Part shown: one piece after another, positions 28,533-37,619 of the stretch
How the letters are laid out: every line of letters starts with the position of its first letter
How positions within the stretch are numbered: the first letter of the stretch is position 1
Origin: Gammaproteobacteria bacterium
GTDB taxonomy: Bacteria; Pseudomonadota; Gammaproteobacteria; Pseudomonadales; Pseudohongiellaceae
NCBI GenBank assembly: GCA_026710425.1
Contig: JAPORB010000230.1
Span: 1-37,619 of the forward strand
Reading direction: 5' to 3'
Length of the DNA stretch: 37,619 bases
The notes under the pieces: generated by a model
The model's database searches: none
Seen by the model: the letters and a program-made list of their open reading frames with translations, nothing else
What the model was told of the DNA's origin: nothing
Program-made: the position numbers and the translations under genes

Positions 28533-29444
28533 ATGCTAAATCAGAGAACTCTTAAGAATACCATCCGCGCCACTGGAGTGGGGTTACACACTGGTGAGAA
28601 AGTTTACCTTACTCTGCGTCCAGCACCGGTCAATACGGGAATCGTGTTCAGCCGGGTAGATCTGGATCCAGTTGTTCAGATTGATGCGCGTGCCAGCAAT
28701 GTAGGTGATACCACTCTTTCAACCACCCTGGTCAAGGATGATGTGCGAATCAGCACCATTGAGCACCTTATGTCTGCCATGTCAGGCTTAGGTATTGATA
28801 ATGCTTTTGTTGATGTCAGTGCACCGGAAGTGCCAATTATGGACGGCAGTGCCGGTCCCTTTGTTTTTCTGATCCAGTCTGCTGGCATTGAAGAGCAGTC
28901 TGCTGCGAAAAAGTTTATCAAGATAAAGCGTCCGATCTGCCTTGAGCAGGACGAAAAGTTTGTCAGCCTGAAGCCTTTTGATGGTTTTAAGGTGAGTTAC
29001 ACACTATTGTATGACCATCCGGTTCACAAGAAGCACACCAAGAGTGCGAGCATTGATTTCTCCAGCACCTCGTTCGTCAAGGAAGTGAGCAGAGCTCGAA
29101 CCTTCGGCTTTATGCATGAATTTGAGGAACTGCGCAATCGCAATCTGGCACTGGGTGCGAGCATGAATAATGTGATTGCCGTCGGAGATTACAAGGTGCT
29201 CAATGAAGATGGATTGCGCTACCACGATGAGTTTGTCAAGCACAAGATTCTCGATTCCATCGGAGATCTGTATTTACTTGGAAAGAGCCTGATTGGCGAG
29301 TTCACTGGCTACAAATCAGGGCATGCACTGAACAATGCCTTACTAAGAATGCTGGAAGTCAATGCGGATGCCTGGGAAATCATCTCGTTTGACACAGCCA
29401 AGGAAGTGCCAATTTCTTATATAAGACCAGTGCTGGCGGCCTGA
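28533..29444 (+). CDS. lpxC: UDP-3-O-acyl-GlcNAc deacetylase LpxC
   Basis: LpxC carries out the committed, zinc-dependent deacetylation step of lipid A synthesis. The 303-residue product has [21 protein letters not shown] at the N-terminus (in parts), [20 protein letters not shown] with the first zinc His, [30 protein letters not shown], and [14 protein letters not shown], where His and Asp complete the zinc site. Length agrees with the family. It lies after ftsZ as in E. coli and Pseudomonas, but with its own long upstream region. Confidence 0.98.
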   Translation: MLNQRTLKNTIRATGVGLHTGEKVYLTLRPAPVNTGIVFSRVDLDPVVQIDARASNVGDTTLSTTLVKDDVRISTIEHLMSAMSGLGIDNAFVDVSAPEVPIMDGSAGPFVFLIQSAGIEEQSAAKKFIKIKRPICLEQDEKFVSLKPFDGFKVSYTLLYDHPVHKKHTKSASIDFSSTSFVKEVSRARTFGFMHEFEELRNRNLALGASMNNVIAVGDYKVLNEDGLRYHDEFVKHKILDSIGDLYLLGKSLIGEFTGYKSGHALNNALLRMLEVNADAWEIISFDTAKEVPISYIRPVLAA

Positions 29445-29534
29445 ATTGGGCAGAGTTGACTTGGTATATCAGAAAATTCTGTTTTATGAGGTGGAGTGTG
29501 CTACCAGAGCCGAAAGAACAGGATCAACCAGATC

Positions 29535-30464
29535 ATGAAAATAATCTTCGTTGATCAACGTCATGGCAACACCCGAACCCTGGTCCTCAAGGGCTGGGTC
29601 AAGGGATTGCTGTCACTTTGCCTGCTGGGAGCCCCGGTAGCCTTGGGCTATTGTGGATATCTGCTGGCCATCTCCCACAATGCTGACATTGTAACCGAAG
29701 AAACAGCCCGAAACTGGGAACGCCAAATCGAAGTGCAAGCCGATCAGCTTGCTGAGATAAGGGAAAAATCCCAACAGCATCTGGATGCACTAACGTTGCG
29801 TCTGGCCATGTTGCAGGCCCGCCTAGTCAGGTTAGATGCCGTAGGTGAACGCATTACTTCTATCGCCAAGCTGGATGATGGCGAGTTCGATTTCAGTCAG
29901 CCGGTTCCGGTCGGTGGACCTGGCATCAAACAGCCAGATTCCTACTCGGAAGCCGAAATTTTATCAGCGGTCGATGTGCTGGAAAGACAGCTGCAAGATC
30001 GCCAGCAACAACTTGAGATTCTTGAAAATCTCATGCTTGACCGACAGTTCCAGTCGGAAGTCGTCATTGGTGGGCGACCGGTTCGTGATGGCTGGATTGC
30101 CTCACAATTTGGACGACGACCTGATCCTTTTACTGGTCGGCTGTCTTTTCACACTGGCATTGACTTTACCACCGGTAAGGAAGGGGCCGATATTATAACC
30201 GTAGGCTCAGGCGTGGTGACCTGGTCTGGTCCCCGTTCCGAATATGGTCTGATGGTTGAAGTCAACCATGGGAATGGCATGGCTACCCGTTATGCTCATG
30301 CTGAAAAACTGCTGGTTGAAGTTGGCGACATTGTGAAGAAAGGACAGACTATCGCTTTAGTAGGCTCCACTGGTCGATCCACCGGACCACACGTCCATTT
30401 CGAAGTGTATAAAAATGGTCGGATAGTAGATCCGGCCACCTATATCCACCGCACCGCCAGATAA
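29535..30464 (+). CDS. M23 family metallopeptidase (LytM-type), membrane-anchored
   Basis: This is a probable envelope peptidase of the LytM/M23 zinc family. I start at ATG 29535 (MKIIFVDQRHG), which is the conserved-looking start; a GTG at 29496 with GAGGTGGA nearby would add 13 residues. The 310 residues comprise a short cytoplasmic tail, one membrane helix (about residues 23-45), a coiled-coil region (ERQIEVQADQLAEIREKSQQ and ERQLQDRQQQLEIL), and an M23 domain near residues 180-305 with H206-x3-D210 and H286-V-H288. All usual zinc and catalytic residues are present, so it looks active. M23 genes occur between lpxC and secA in several gammaproteobacteria. Confidence 0.88.
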   Translation: MKIIFVDQRHGNTRTLVLKGWVKGLLSLCLLGAPVALGYCGYLLAISHNADIVTEETARNWERQIEVQADQLAEIREKSQQHLDALTLRLAMLQARLVRLDAVGERITSIAKLDDGEFDFSQPVPVGGPGIKQPDSYSEAEILSAVDVLERQLQDRQQQLEILENLMLDRQFQSEVVIGGRPVRDGWIASQFGRRPDPFTGRLSFHTGIDFTTGKEGADIITVGSGVVTWSGPRSEYGLMVEVNHGNGMATRYAHAEKLLVEVGDIVKKGQTIALVGSTGRSTGPHVHFEVYKNGRIVDPATYIHRTAR

Positions 30465-30484
30465 TCCCACCCCGATAGTCTCCC

Positions 30485-30517
30485 ATGCCTGAGGCATCCG
30501 CAACGACCGCGGGTTGC
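30485..30517 (+). promoter_or_regulatory. Two adjacent hairpins in the secA leader
   Basis: ATGCCT-G-AGGCAT (30485-30497) is a near-palindrome, and GCAAC/GTTGC (30500-30504/30513-30517) forms a second stem. A short TTT follows after a few bases. They could act as a weak terminator of the M23 gene or as a structure controlling secA. Confidence 0.35.
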
Positions 30518-30561
30518 CTGTTTCGCATCAGTATAGTTATTTCCAGACTTCGGACAGATTG

Positions 30562-33366
30562 ATGAATATTTTCAGTAAGGTATTTGGCAGCAGTAACACT
30601 CGCAAACTCAGGAAACTGCAAAAGACTGTTGCTACCGTAAACAGTTTTGAAACGCAGTTGCAGTCTCTGTCCGAGGAGGATTTGAGGGCAAAAACTGTTG
30701 AGTTTCGTCAGCGTCTAGCCAGTGGTGAAAGCACCGACAATCTTCTGCCGGAAGCCTTTGCCGTGGTCAGGGAGGCCAGCCGAAGAACCTTGGGACTCAG
30801 GCACTTCGATGTACAACTGATCGGCGGCATGGTGCTGCATCAGGGCAGCATCTCCGAGATGCGAACCGGGGAGGGCAAGACCCTTGTGGCCACTCTTCCG
30901 GCCTATCTCAACGCCTTGGACGGCAAGGGAGTTCATATCGTTACCGTTAACGAGTATCTGGCCGAGCGAGATGCTCGGTGGATGGGGCCGATCTATAACT
31001 TTCTGGACCTAAGTGTGGGAGTGATCAAGTCAGGTCAGGCTCCGGAACAGAAGAAAGCGGCCTATAGCAGCGATATTATCTACGGGACCAATAATGAGTT
31101 TGGGTTTGATTATCTCCGGGACAATATGGCGTTCAGGCTGGAAGACAGGATGCAGAAGTTACTGCACTTTGCCATTGTCGACGAGGTTGATTCTATTCTT
31201 ATTGATGAAGCCCGCACCCCTCTGATCATCTCTGGAGCGGCAGAGGATAGCTCCCGGCTTTATCAAGCGATAGACAAGCTGGTTCCAAAGCTGGAACGAG
31301 GTGAAAAACAGGAAGTGTCCAAAATGGAGATGATGGACAAGAATTTTGTGCGTGAGGAGTCAGGTCATTTTACGCTGGATGAGAAAAGCCGCACGGTCGA
31401 GTTGACCGAAGCCGGCCATGATCTGGTGGAAAAGATGTTGACTGACCGGGCCTTATTGAAGGAAGGGGAATCTCTGTATGCGGCTACCAACCTCTCATTG
31501 CTGCATCATGTGCAAGCAGGGCTTAAGGCGCATCATCTTTATCATTGCGATGTGGAATACATCGTACAGAACGGGCGAATAGTCCTGATTGATGAACATA
31601 CCGGTCGCACCATGGAAGGACGACGCCTGTCTGAGGGACTGCATCAGGCACTGGAGGCCAAGGAAAAGCTCGAAATTCAAAGCGAAAGTCAAACACTCGC
31701 CTCCACTACCTTTCAGAATTATTTTCGCCTCTACGACAAGCTGGCGGGTATGACAGGAACGGCAGACACGGAAGCTTTTGAGTTCAGTCAAATCTATGGC
31801 CTTGATGTGATAGTGATGCCTACAAACAAACCCATGATCAGAAATGACGTCAATGATGTTGTTTACCTGTCTATGGAAGAGAAGTTTGAAGCGATTGTGA
31901 AGGACATCGTTGAGATTCGTGACCGAGGGGCTCCGGTGTTAGTCGGTACGGCATCCATTGATACCTCTGAGGCACTGTCGCGTTTTCTCAAACAGAAGAA
32001 AATCGGCCATGAGGTATTAAACGCGAAATTTCATGCTAAGGAAGCGGAGATCATTGCCCAGGCTGGTCGCTCTGGTGCAGTGACCATTGCTACCAATATG
32101 GCGGGCCGGGGCACAGATATTGTTCTCGGTGGCAACTGGGAGGCCGAAATTCAGGCCCTGGACAATCCGACCCCCGGTAAGGTTGAGAAAATCAAGGCAG
32201 ACTGGCAACAGCGGCATGATGAGGTCATTGCTGCCGGCGGCTTGCATATCATCGGTACTGAGCGTCACGAATCGAGACGAATTGATAATCAGTTGCGAGG
32301 TCGGTCCGGGCGTCAGGGCGACCCTGGCTATTCCCGATTCTATCTTTCCATGGAAGACAATCTGTTGCGTATCTTTGCCAGTGAAGGGGTTAAAAATTTC
32401 ATGAGCAAGCTTGGCATGGAGAAAGGTGAGGCCATGGAGCATCGCATGATTACCCGCGCCATTGAAAGGGCACAAAAAAAGGTTGAAGGACGCAATTTTG
32501 ATATCCGCAAGCAATTACTGGAATACGATAATGTGGCTAATGATCAGCGCACGATAATTTATCGTCAGCGCAATGAGTTAATGGCCAGTGATAACATTGG
32601 CGATTTGTTGAAGGGAATGCGTACCGAGGTTGTAGCTCAGCTTGTGGATGAATACATACCGCCACAAAGCGTACCGGAGCAATGGGATACGGAAGGTCTT
32701 GAAAATGCCTTAGCTACTGAGTTCAATTGTAGACAGCCAGTACAACAGTGGCTGGATCAGGATGATCAACTCTTTGAAGAACAACTAAAGGAAAAGCTGG
32801 TTGGTATTCTTGAAAGTGCCTATGAGGAAAAGAGCGCGATGGTGGGCGATAACATGCGCCTGTTTGAAAAACAGATTACACTGCAGATTCTGGACAGTCT
32901 GTGGAAAGAACATCTTGCCACCATGGATCAACTGCGACAGGGTATTTTTCTGCGCAGTTATGGTGGTAAAAATCCCCGCCAGGAATACAAGCGGGAAGCC
33001 TTTGCCCTGTTCACAGAACTGCTGGATAACTTGCAACGGGAGTCCATCAAGGTATTGAGTTATGTACAGTTTCGACAGGAAGATCCGGCTGATAGCATTG
33101 AGCGACAACGTCGCATGGAACAGGCCAGGGAGCGCATGGTCTATAAGCATCAGGCGATGTCAGCTCTTACGGGTGAGCAAGTCCAGTCCGCCGCAGTGGC
33201 TGGCGGTCCTGCCCCAGGTCGCTCCGCTCCGCCTTTAGCTCAGTCCAAGCCTAAAAAAACCCAGACCACTCCATTCGTCAGGGATGTGCCCAAAGTTGGC
33301 CGCAACCAGCCCTGCCCATGTGGTTCCGGCAAGAAATACAAAGCCTGCTGTGGCAAACTGGAGTAG
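30562..33366 (+). CDS. secA: Preprotein translocase ATPase SecA
   Basis: SecA drives unfolded proteins through SecYEG. I start at ATG 30562 (MNIFSKVFG), the family's usual start, not at the track's position 48 bases upstream. The 934-residue protein has Walker A G103-E-G-K-T107, DEAD-type D207-E-V-D210, [20 protein letters not shown] (in part), [38 protein letters not shown], and [14 protein letters not shown]-like [20 protein letters not shown]. The C-terminus has the zinc motif C918-P-C920...C929-C930 that binds SecB and lipids. The ribosome binding site is weak. argJ follows after five bases. Confidence 0.98.
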   Translation: MNIFSKVFGSSNTRKLRKLQKTVATVNSFETQLQSLSEEDLRAKTVEFRQRLASGESTDNLLPEAFAVVREASRRTLGLRHFDVQLIGGMVLHQGSISEMRTGEGKTLVATLPAYLNALDGKGVHIVTVNEYLAERDARWMGPIYNFLDLSVGVIKSGQAPEQKKAAYSSDIIYGTNNEFGFDYLRDNMAFRLEDRMQKLLHFAIVDEVDSILIDEARTPLIISGAAEDSSRLYQAIDKLVPKLERGEKQEVSKMEMMDKNFVREESGHFTLDEKSRTVELTEAGHDLVEKMLTDRALLKEGESLYAATNLSLLHHVQAGLKAHHLYHCDVEYIVQNGRIVLIDEHTGRTMEGRRLSEGLHQALEAKEKLEIQSESQTLASTTFQNYFRLYDKLAGMTGTADTEAFEFSQIYGLDVIVMPTNKPMIRNDVNDVVYLSMEEKFEAIVKDIVEIRDRGAPVLVGTASIDTSEALSRFLKQKKIGHEVLNAKFHAKEAEIIAQAGRSGAVTIATNMAGRGTDIVLGGNWEAEIQALDNPTPGKVEKIKADWQQRHDEVIAAGGLHIIGTERHESRRIDNQLRGRSGRQGDPGYSRFYLSMEDNLLRIFASEGVKNFMSKLGMEKGEAMEHRMITRAIERAQKKVEGRNFDIRKQLLEYDNVANDQRTIIYRQRNELMASDNIGDLLKGMRTEVVAQLVDEYIPPQSVPEQWDTEGLENALATEFNCRQPVQQWLDQDDQLFEEQLKEKLVGILESAYEEKSAMVGDNMRLFEKQITLQILDSLWKEHLATMDQLRQGIFLRSYGGKNPRQEYKREAFALFTELLDNLQRESIKVLSYVQFRQEDPADSIERQRRMEQARERMVYKHQAMSALTGEQVQSAAVAGGPAPGRSAPPLAQSKPKKTQTTPFVRDVPKVGRNQPCPCGSGKKYKACCGKLE

Positions 33367-33371
33367 GTGTT

Positions 33372-34589
33372 TTGTCCGATACCGCTGAAACCCCGTCCGA
33401 TGCTCTTGCTGTGGCAGGTGTGCGGCTGGCAGCCGTTGCCAGCGGTGTGAGATATGCGGATCGACTGGACCTGGTACTGGTAGAACTGGGCCACCGCTCC
33501 AGCGTCTGCGGAGTCTTTACCCGCAATGCCTTTTGTGCCGCTCCGGTGGTGGTGGCCAGGCAGCATCTGCAATCAGCCGCAACACGCTATTTTCTGATCA
33601 ATGCCGGCAATGCGAACGCCGGTACTGGTGAACAGGGAGAGGATGCTGCCCTTAAGTGCTGTTCCGAGTTGGCCCGACTGACCGGTGTGACAGCAGAACA
33701 GGTATTGCCCTTTTCCACTGGAGTGATCGGTGAACCACTGCCAGTGCAGAAAATCCTTTCCGCCATGCCAACCTTGTTACGTGAACTGGATGCCAATGGC
33801 TGGCATCGTGCCGCCATGGGCATTATGACCACAGATACCTGTCCCAAACTGGCCAGCAGTTGCTTGACACTGGCTGGGAGGAAAGTCGTAGTCTCCGGGA
33901 TCGCTAAGGGTGCTGGAATGCTCAGACCCAAGATGGCGACCATGCTTGCCTATATATGTACCGATCTGGAAGTCGCCAGGCCGGAATTGCAGTCCTTGTT
34001 GCAGGGTGCGGTCAGCCATAGCTTTAATCGCATTACGGTTGATGGAGATACTTCAACCAACGATAGTTGCATGCTGGCAGCGACTGGGGAAAGCGGCGTC
34101 AGCCTGGCTTCCCTTAGCGAGACAGAGCGTGTGGAATTTGCCGGGGCCCTCGGTGCTCTATGCACACAACTGGCCACAGCACTGATCCGTGATGCTGAGG
34201 GAGCCAGTAAATTTGTCACGGTCACGGTAAGTGGCGGGCTAAATAGCGCAGAGTGCCTGCGGGTTGCCTATACGATCGCCGAGTCACCTTTGGTTAAGAC
34301 TGCGCTGTTTGCATCGGATCCCAACTGGGGTCGTATTCTGGCCGCGGTTGGTCGCAGTGATATTGAGGCACTTGATATCAGCAAAGTGACTATCTTTCTA
34401 GGCGGTGTGTTGGTTGTCGACAAGGGCAGTGTTGCCCCAACCTATCGGGATCAGCTTGGGCAGCAGGAAATGGACCATGATGATATCAGTATTGCTGTCA
34501 AGCTGGGTCGTGGTACTGCCAGTGAAACCGTGTGGACTTCCGACTTATCCCATGACTATGTGCGTATCAACGCCGGATACAGAACCTGA
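33372..34589 (+). CDS. argJ: Bifunctional ornithine acetyltransferase / N-acetylglutamate synthase
   Basis: ArgJ transfers the acetyl group from N-acetylornithine to glutamate in arginine synthesis. I start at TTG 33372 (MSDTAETPSD), with GGAG at 33359-33362 inside the secA end; the track start lies within secA in another frame. The 405-residue protein contains GVFTRNAFCAAPV, INAGNANAGTGEQGEDA, LPFSTGVIGEPLP, KGAGMLRPKMATMLAY with the autocleavage nucleophile T190, ITVDGDTSTNDSCMLAA, and KTALFASDPNWGRILAAVG. It should self-process into alpha and beta chains before T190. The secA-argJ-Nudix order is also known from pseudomonads. Confidence 0.95.
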   Translation: MSDTAETPSDALAVAGVRLAAVASGVRYADRLDLVLVELGHRSSVCGVFTRNAFCAAPVVVARQHLQSAATRYFLINAGNANAGTGEQGEDAALKCCSELARLTGVTAEQVLPFSTGVIGEPLPVQKILSAMPTLLRELDANGWHRAAMGIMTTDTCPKLASSCLTLAGRKVVVSGIAKGAGMLRPKMATMLAYICTDLEVARPELQSLLQGAVSHSFNRITVDGDTSTNDSCMLAATGESGVSLASLSETERVEFAGALGALCTQLATALIRDAEGASKFVTVTVSGGLNSAECLRVAYTIAESPLVKTALFASDPNWGRILAAVGRSDIEALDISKVTIFLGGVLVVDKGSVAPTYRDQLGQQEMDHDDISIAVKLGRGTASETVWTSDLSHDYVRINAGYRT

Positions 34590-34591
34590 AA

Positions 34592-35554
34592 TTGTCCCCG
34601 AGCGCGTCAGTACATGTAGCCGTAGGCGTTATTCGTAATGCAAAAGGCGAGGTATTGATAGCACTACGGTCACCGCAAAGTCATCAGGGAGGCTTGTGGG
34701 AGTTTCCTGGTGGCAAACTTGAAGCAGGTGAGAATGCTTTTGGGGCACTGGGCAGGGAACTTAAGGAAGAACTGGGTCTGCAATTGCAGTCTGCTCATCC
34801 ACTAATCAAAATTACTCATCAATACCCTGACAGGTCGGTCCTGCTTGATGTCTGGAGCGTCTCACATTTTGAGGGTGTGCCGTCAGGTCGTGAGGGTCAG
34901 CCCGTTAAATGGGTGCCGATCAGTGCACTACACAAGGAAAATTTTCCGCCAGCCAATGCACCCATAATCAATACTCTCCAATTACCGGGTGAGATTGCCA
35001 TTACCAGAACCGCCAAAAGTAGGAATGAGTTGATGGCAATTCTGGGTGCTTTGATAAAAAAAGGTTTGCCTGCCATTCAGCTTCGGCAAAAGCAGCTTTC
35101 GGCTGCCGAGTATGCTGACTGGTTCCATGCGGCAACCAGGCTTTGCCAACGACATCAGGTTTTGCTGTTTGCCAATGCTAGCCCAGAGTTAAGTGGCGAA
35201 CTGAATGCGGTCGCCGTTCATTTGACCAGCCGGATATTGATGCAGCAAAACCAGTGTCCGGTGGCTGACGGGGTCCTGCTTAGTGCTGCTTGCCACAATG
35301 CAGAGCAGTTGGCACATGCCGAGGCTCTGGGTGTGCATTTTGCGATGCTTTCCCCGGTATCCACCACTGCCAAGGTCCACGATACCGGGCAGGTTCTTGG
35401 CTGGGATGGATTCCAGGCATTGAGTGACCAGGTCAGCCTGCCGGTCTATGCGCTGGGTGGTTTGAGGAGAAATGAACTAGGTCTTGCTCGTAGATTCGGA
35501 GCCCATGGAATTGCCGGCATTAGGGCTTTTGACAGTGCCGCAGTTGGGGATTGA
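34592..35554 (+). CDS. Nudix hydrolase fused to a ThiE-like domain
   Basis: Residues 1 to about 130 are a MutT-type Nudix domain with the full box GGKLEAGENAFGALGRELKEELGL (G-x5-E-x7-REUxEExGU), so nucleotide-sanitising activity on 8-oxo-dGTP is plausible. Residues about 135-320 resemble thiamine phosphate synthase: AIQLRQKQ, a GVHL-like AVHLTSR, LSPVSTTAK near the phosphate-binding site and YALGGL. The usual ThiE NDR motif is replaced by FANASPEL, so true ThiE activity is doubtful. The same fusion architecture is known next to argJ/secA in pseudomonads. The start is TTG at 34592, two bases after argJ, with no better alternative nearby. Confidence 0.88.
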   Translation: MSPSASVHVAVGVIRNAKGEVLIALRSPQSHQGGLWEFPGGKLEAGENAFGALGRELKEELGLQLQSAHPLIKITHQYPDRSVLLDVWSVSHFEGVPSGREGQPVKWVPISALHKENFPPANAPIINTLQLPGEIAITRTAKSRNELMAILGALIKKGLPAIQLRQKQLSAAEYADWFHAATRLCQRHQVLLFANASPELSGELNAVAVHLTSRILMQQNQCPVADGVLLSAACHNAEQLAHAEALGVHFAMLSPVSTTAKVHDTGQVLGWDGFQALSDQVSLPVYALGGLRRNELGLARRFGAHGIAGIRAFDSAAVGD

Positions 35555-35558
35555 ATAC

Positions 35559-35759
35559 CTATTGCAGCGGGTCTTTCTCGTCTTGCTCCACAGGGTAGAA
35601 GGGTTCGCCCACGATGCTATGTTTCTCTGCGGCCCAGTCTCCTAAGTCAAGTATGCGGCAATGATCACTGCAAAACGGGCGATACTTGTTGTCTTCAGTC
35701 CACGTCACGGGTTTCTGACAGCTCGGGCAGTTAACTATTTTTGGGGTGTTCTGGGTCAT
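35559..35759 (-). CDS. yacG: DNA gyrase inhibitor / zinc-binding protein YacG
   Basis: YacG is a small zinc-finger protein reported to bind GyrB and inhibit gyrase. The 66 residues have the expected four zinc cysteines C11, C14, C30 and C34 in NCPSC...FCSDHC, followed by IDLGDWA-like ILDLGDWAAEKHSIVGEP. The start overlaps the end of coaE by 29 bases, so the two are translated from one message. It converges on the Nudix fusion gene with only four bases between stops. Confidence 0.95.
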   Translation of the reverse strand: MTQNTPKIVNCPSCQKPVTWTEDNKYRPFCSDHCRILDLGDWAAEKHSIVGEPFYPVEQDEKDPLQ

Positions 35760-36363
35760 GATCGGTTGCTAGTTCAAGATAGTGCTGGTGGAGGACATTT
35801 ACCCGGTTGGTCAATGAGTTCAATTCCAGATTATTATCCAGGATATCGTCAGCGGCTTCCAATCGTTCCTCTCGCGGCAGTTGTGAGGCGATGATGCCTT
35901 TAATGGTTTGTGGGGAACTGCCATCACGCGCCAAGGTGCGTTGCAATTGACTGGCTTCATCCACATCCACCACCAGTATCCGCTGTACGAGTTTTGATTG
36001 TGAGGTTTCGACCAGCAGTGGCGATTCCAGTATACAGTAAGCACTGGTGCCCATAGCACAGTCGGCTATCCGTGCTGTTATGCGTTCTGCTATCAGAGGA
36101 TGTAGCAGTGCTTCCAGCCATTGTCGTTGTTCGCTGTCAGCAAAAACAATTTGCCTCAGTGCTTTTCGGTCCAAGGATCCACTGCCATCCAGAATCTTCA
36201 TCCCAAAACGAGTGGCTATTGCCTTTAATGCCGGGGAGCCGACTTCCACAACCTCCCTGGCAATTTGGTCAGCATCAATGACCTCAATGCCGAGCTTTCT
36301 GAACTCGCCAGCCACCGTGGATTTACCGCTACCAATGCCTCCGGTCAGGCCTACAACATACAT
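35731..36363 (-). CDS. coaE: Dephospho-CoA kinase
   Basis: CoaE performs the last step of coenzyme A synthesis, phosphorylating the ribose 3'-OH of dephospho-CoA. The 210-residue product has the P-loop G8-G-I-G-S-G-K14-S-T, IEVIDADQIAREVV (catalytic Asp region), LEALLHPLI, and VVDVDEASQLQRTLARDGSS in the lid region (quoted in part). Length fits the family. It sits between pilD and yacG on the minus strand, the pilD-coaE-yacG order known from Pseudomonas. The gap to pilD is 24 bases. Confidence 0.97.
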   Translation of the reverse strand: MYVVGLTGGIGSGKSTVAGEFRKLGIEVIDADQIAREVVEVGSPALKAIATRFGMKILDGSGSLDRKALRQIVFADSEQRQWLEALLHPLIAERITARIADCAMGTSAYCILESPLLVETSQSKLVQRILVVDVDEASQLQRTLARDGSSPQTIKGIIASQLPREERLEAADDILDNNLELNSLTNRVNVLHQHYLELATDHDPEHPKNS

Positions 36364-36387
36364 ATTCTACAGCAATTTTGGTCGTAA

Positions 36388-37293
36388 TCAGCCGCCAATG
36401 GCTAACAGGGTCTTGAAGTAAAAATCATAGATCGAGGGTCCCCAAATCATCAGCACAAATCCGGCACCGGCAAGAAATGGACCGAAGGGAATTGGAGTTT
36501 CCCGGTTACTGCCAGCGAAAGCGATCATGGTAATGCCAAACAGGCTGCCAGCCAGCGATGACAAAATTATGAGTGGCAACAGACTTTGCCAGCCCATCCA
36601 GGCTCCAAGTGCGGCCAGCAGTTTGAAATCTCCAAACCCCATGCCTTCCTTGCCGAAAAGCAATTTAAATATCCAAAAGAAGCTCCAGAGGAAAAGGTAG
36701 CCGACTATGGCCCCAAATACGGCATCGTATAGCGAGATCTCGAGACCTAAATGGGTAGCATTCACCAGTAGTCCTGCCCACAGCAAGGGAATTGTGATTT
36801 CATCAGGTAGAATGCCGTAGTCAATATCGATCAGTGTGAGTACGATCAGACTCCAGGTAAAAAGCAGAAGTATTGGGGTTAGCCAGGTAAACCCGAACTT
36901 GCTGGCGATAAGGGCTGAAAGCAGTGCAGTGAGCAGCTCAACACTTGGATAGCGCAGGGAGATTTTGTGCTGACAGTTGGAACATTTGCCACCCAGAAAC
37001 AAGTAGCTGAGTACTGGAATATTTTCGAGGGGACTGAGTGGCTGCTGGCAGTGGGGGCAGTGAGAGCCGGGGAGGGCAAGATTGAAAGTATCGACCTTGG
37101 TTGGGTCGGGATCAGATTTTGTCCCGGCATTGATGCCAGTTATCACGTCGTGTTGAGCTAGCCAGTCGCGTTGTAACATAATTGGCAACCGATAGATTAC
37201 CACATTGAGAAAGCTTCCAACGATCAGCCCTAGGCCGATGCACAAGGTAATCAGCAAACCCGGAGACTGGCGCAGTAGTTCGACAAAGGCCAC
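36388..37293 (-). CDS. pilD: Type IV prepilin peptidase / N-methyltransferase PilD
   Basis: PilD cleaves the leader of type IV prepilins and type II secretion pseudopilins and N-methylates the new N-terminus. The 301-residue membrane protein has an N-terminal helix with GSFLNVVIYRLP, a cytoplasmic zinc loop with C79-P-H-C82 and C104-S-N-C107, and about seven further helices. The two catalytic aspartates lie in LIDIDYGILPDEIT and GMGFGDFKLLAALGAWMG. Both zinc pairs and both aspartates are intact. The start is GTG at 37293. The usual partners pilB and pilC are not directly upstream in this window. Confidence 0.96.
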   Translation of the reverse strand: MAFVELLRQSPGLLITLCIGLGLIVGSFLNVVIYRLPIMLQRDWLAQHDVITGINAGTKSDPDPTKVDTFNLALPGSHCPHCQQPLSPLENIPVLSYLFLGGKCSNCQHKISLRYPSVELLTALLSALIASKFGFTWLTPILLLFTWSLIVLTLIDIDYGILPDEITIPLLWAGLLVNATHLGLEISLYDAVFGAIVGYLFLWSFFWIFKLLFGKEGMGFGDFKLLAALGAWMGWQSLLPLIILSSLAGSLFGITMIAFAGSNRETPIPFGPFLAGAGFVLMIWGPSIYDFYFKTLLAIGG

Positions 37294-37452
37294 TCTATTT
37301 AGGCCACGCTAGTAGTTTACCATTATGATATTTTTGGATATTGGCATGATTCTTGGCAAAGCAAATAAAGCACTGAGTCTTAGGAGTTTACGAATCCAAA
37401 TTTCCATATCAAATCTAACAGTAAACCCTGTTAAACCTTATCTACTGGCTCC
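37294..37452. other. Spacer upstream of pilD
   Basis: This AT-rich non-coding stretch contains the inverted repeat TAACAG-TAAACC-CTGTTA (near 37419-37436), which could end the small ORF to its right on the minus strand, although no long T-run follows. A pilD promoter is expected here, but I cannot pinpoint one. Confidence 0.4.
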
Positions 37453-37614
37453 TCATCTTGGCGGTACAGCAACCGATAATTCGCGTAGATAGTCGCCAAA
37501 AGAGGGGATAGGAATCTTATAATGATCCGGCAGGCTTTTCGAACCCATCAACACCCCGGCATGCAAGGCATCAGTCAGAAAGTCATTCGTGGATAGACCC
37601 ATTTTGTTTCTCAT
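37453..37614 (-). CDS. Small unrecognised ORF at the right edge, possibly partial
   Basis: On the minus strand the frame is open from the window edge to TGA at 37453-37455. From ATG 37614 it gives 53 residues (or 49 from ATG 37602): MRNKMGLSTNDFLTDALHAG at the start, LPDHYKIPIPSFGDYLREL later. The composition looks protein-like, with a helix-like first half and a Pro-rich turn. I do not recognise a family. No stop separates it from the edge, so it may be the end of a longer gene. It is below the 60-residue cut of the ORF track. Confidence 0.4.
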   Translation of the reverse strand: MRNKMGLSTNDFLTDALHAGVLMGSKSLPDHYKIPIPSFGDYLRELSVAVPPR

Positions 37615-37619
37615 TCTCT

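Overview
The window is a gammaproteobacterial chromosome segment built around the division and cell wall (dcw) cluster. The evidence is conserved gene order: rpsI-petA-petBC-sspA-sspB, then dolP/diaA/lpoA on the minus strand facing rsmI, then rnpB, then mraZ-rsmH-ftsL-ftsI-murE-murF-mraY-murD-ftsW-murG-murC-ddlB-ftsQ-ftsA-ftsZ-lpxC, then an M23 peptidase gene, secA, argJ and a Nudix/ThiE-like fusion gene, and finally yacG, coaE and pilD on the minus strand. This order, the presence of SspB, LpoA and DiaA, and a meso-DAP type MurE point to a Gram-negative gammaproteobacterium, probably in the wider Pseudomonadales/Cellvibrionales neighbourhood. I cannot name a genus. No CRISPR array, integrase, intact insertion sequence or tRNA gene is visible.

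Layout. 1-167 is the 3' end of rpsI. 168-891 is a long non-coding gap. 892-3551 encodes the cytochrome bc1 complex as two genes: the Rieske protein, and a single polypeptide fusing cytochrome b to cytochrome c1. 3713-4826 is sspA-sspB. 4899-8323 (minus) holds lpoA, diaA and dolP; yraN, which often lies between lpoA and diaA, is absent. 8470-9327 is rsmI. A 942-base gap with relic-like sequence follows, then RNase P RNA with a promoter that fits its 5' end. The dcw cluster runs from a predicted promoter at about 10867 through ftsZ (28109), with many start/stop overlaps that indicate translational coupling. A 423-base gap precedes lpxC. 29535-35554 carries the M23 peptidase, secA, argJ and the Nudix fusion. 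35559-37293 (minus) carries pilD, coaE and yacG, and a small unrecognised ORF touches the right edge.

How the genes work together. MurC-MurF, Ddl, MraY and MurG make lipid II. FtsW and FtsI polymerise and cross-link it at the septum, recruited by FtsA, FtsZ, FtsQ and FtsL. LpoA activates a class A penicillin-binding protein. LpxC controls lipid A output and SecA exports envelope proteins. MraZ is the cluster's own regulator, and a striking 10-bp phased set of GTGG boxes sits just after the predicted start of its transcript.

I found no clearly new system. The best leads are the petB-petC fusion, an altered first cluster-binding loop in the Rieske protein (CPHLFC in place of CTHLGC), the phased MraZ boxes, the Nudix/ThiE-like fusion, a possible decayed M48 peptidase end in the rsmI-rnpB gap, and an lpoA 5' end that may contain a frameshift.
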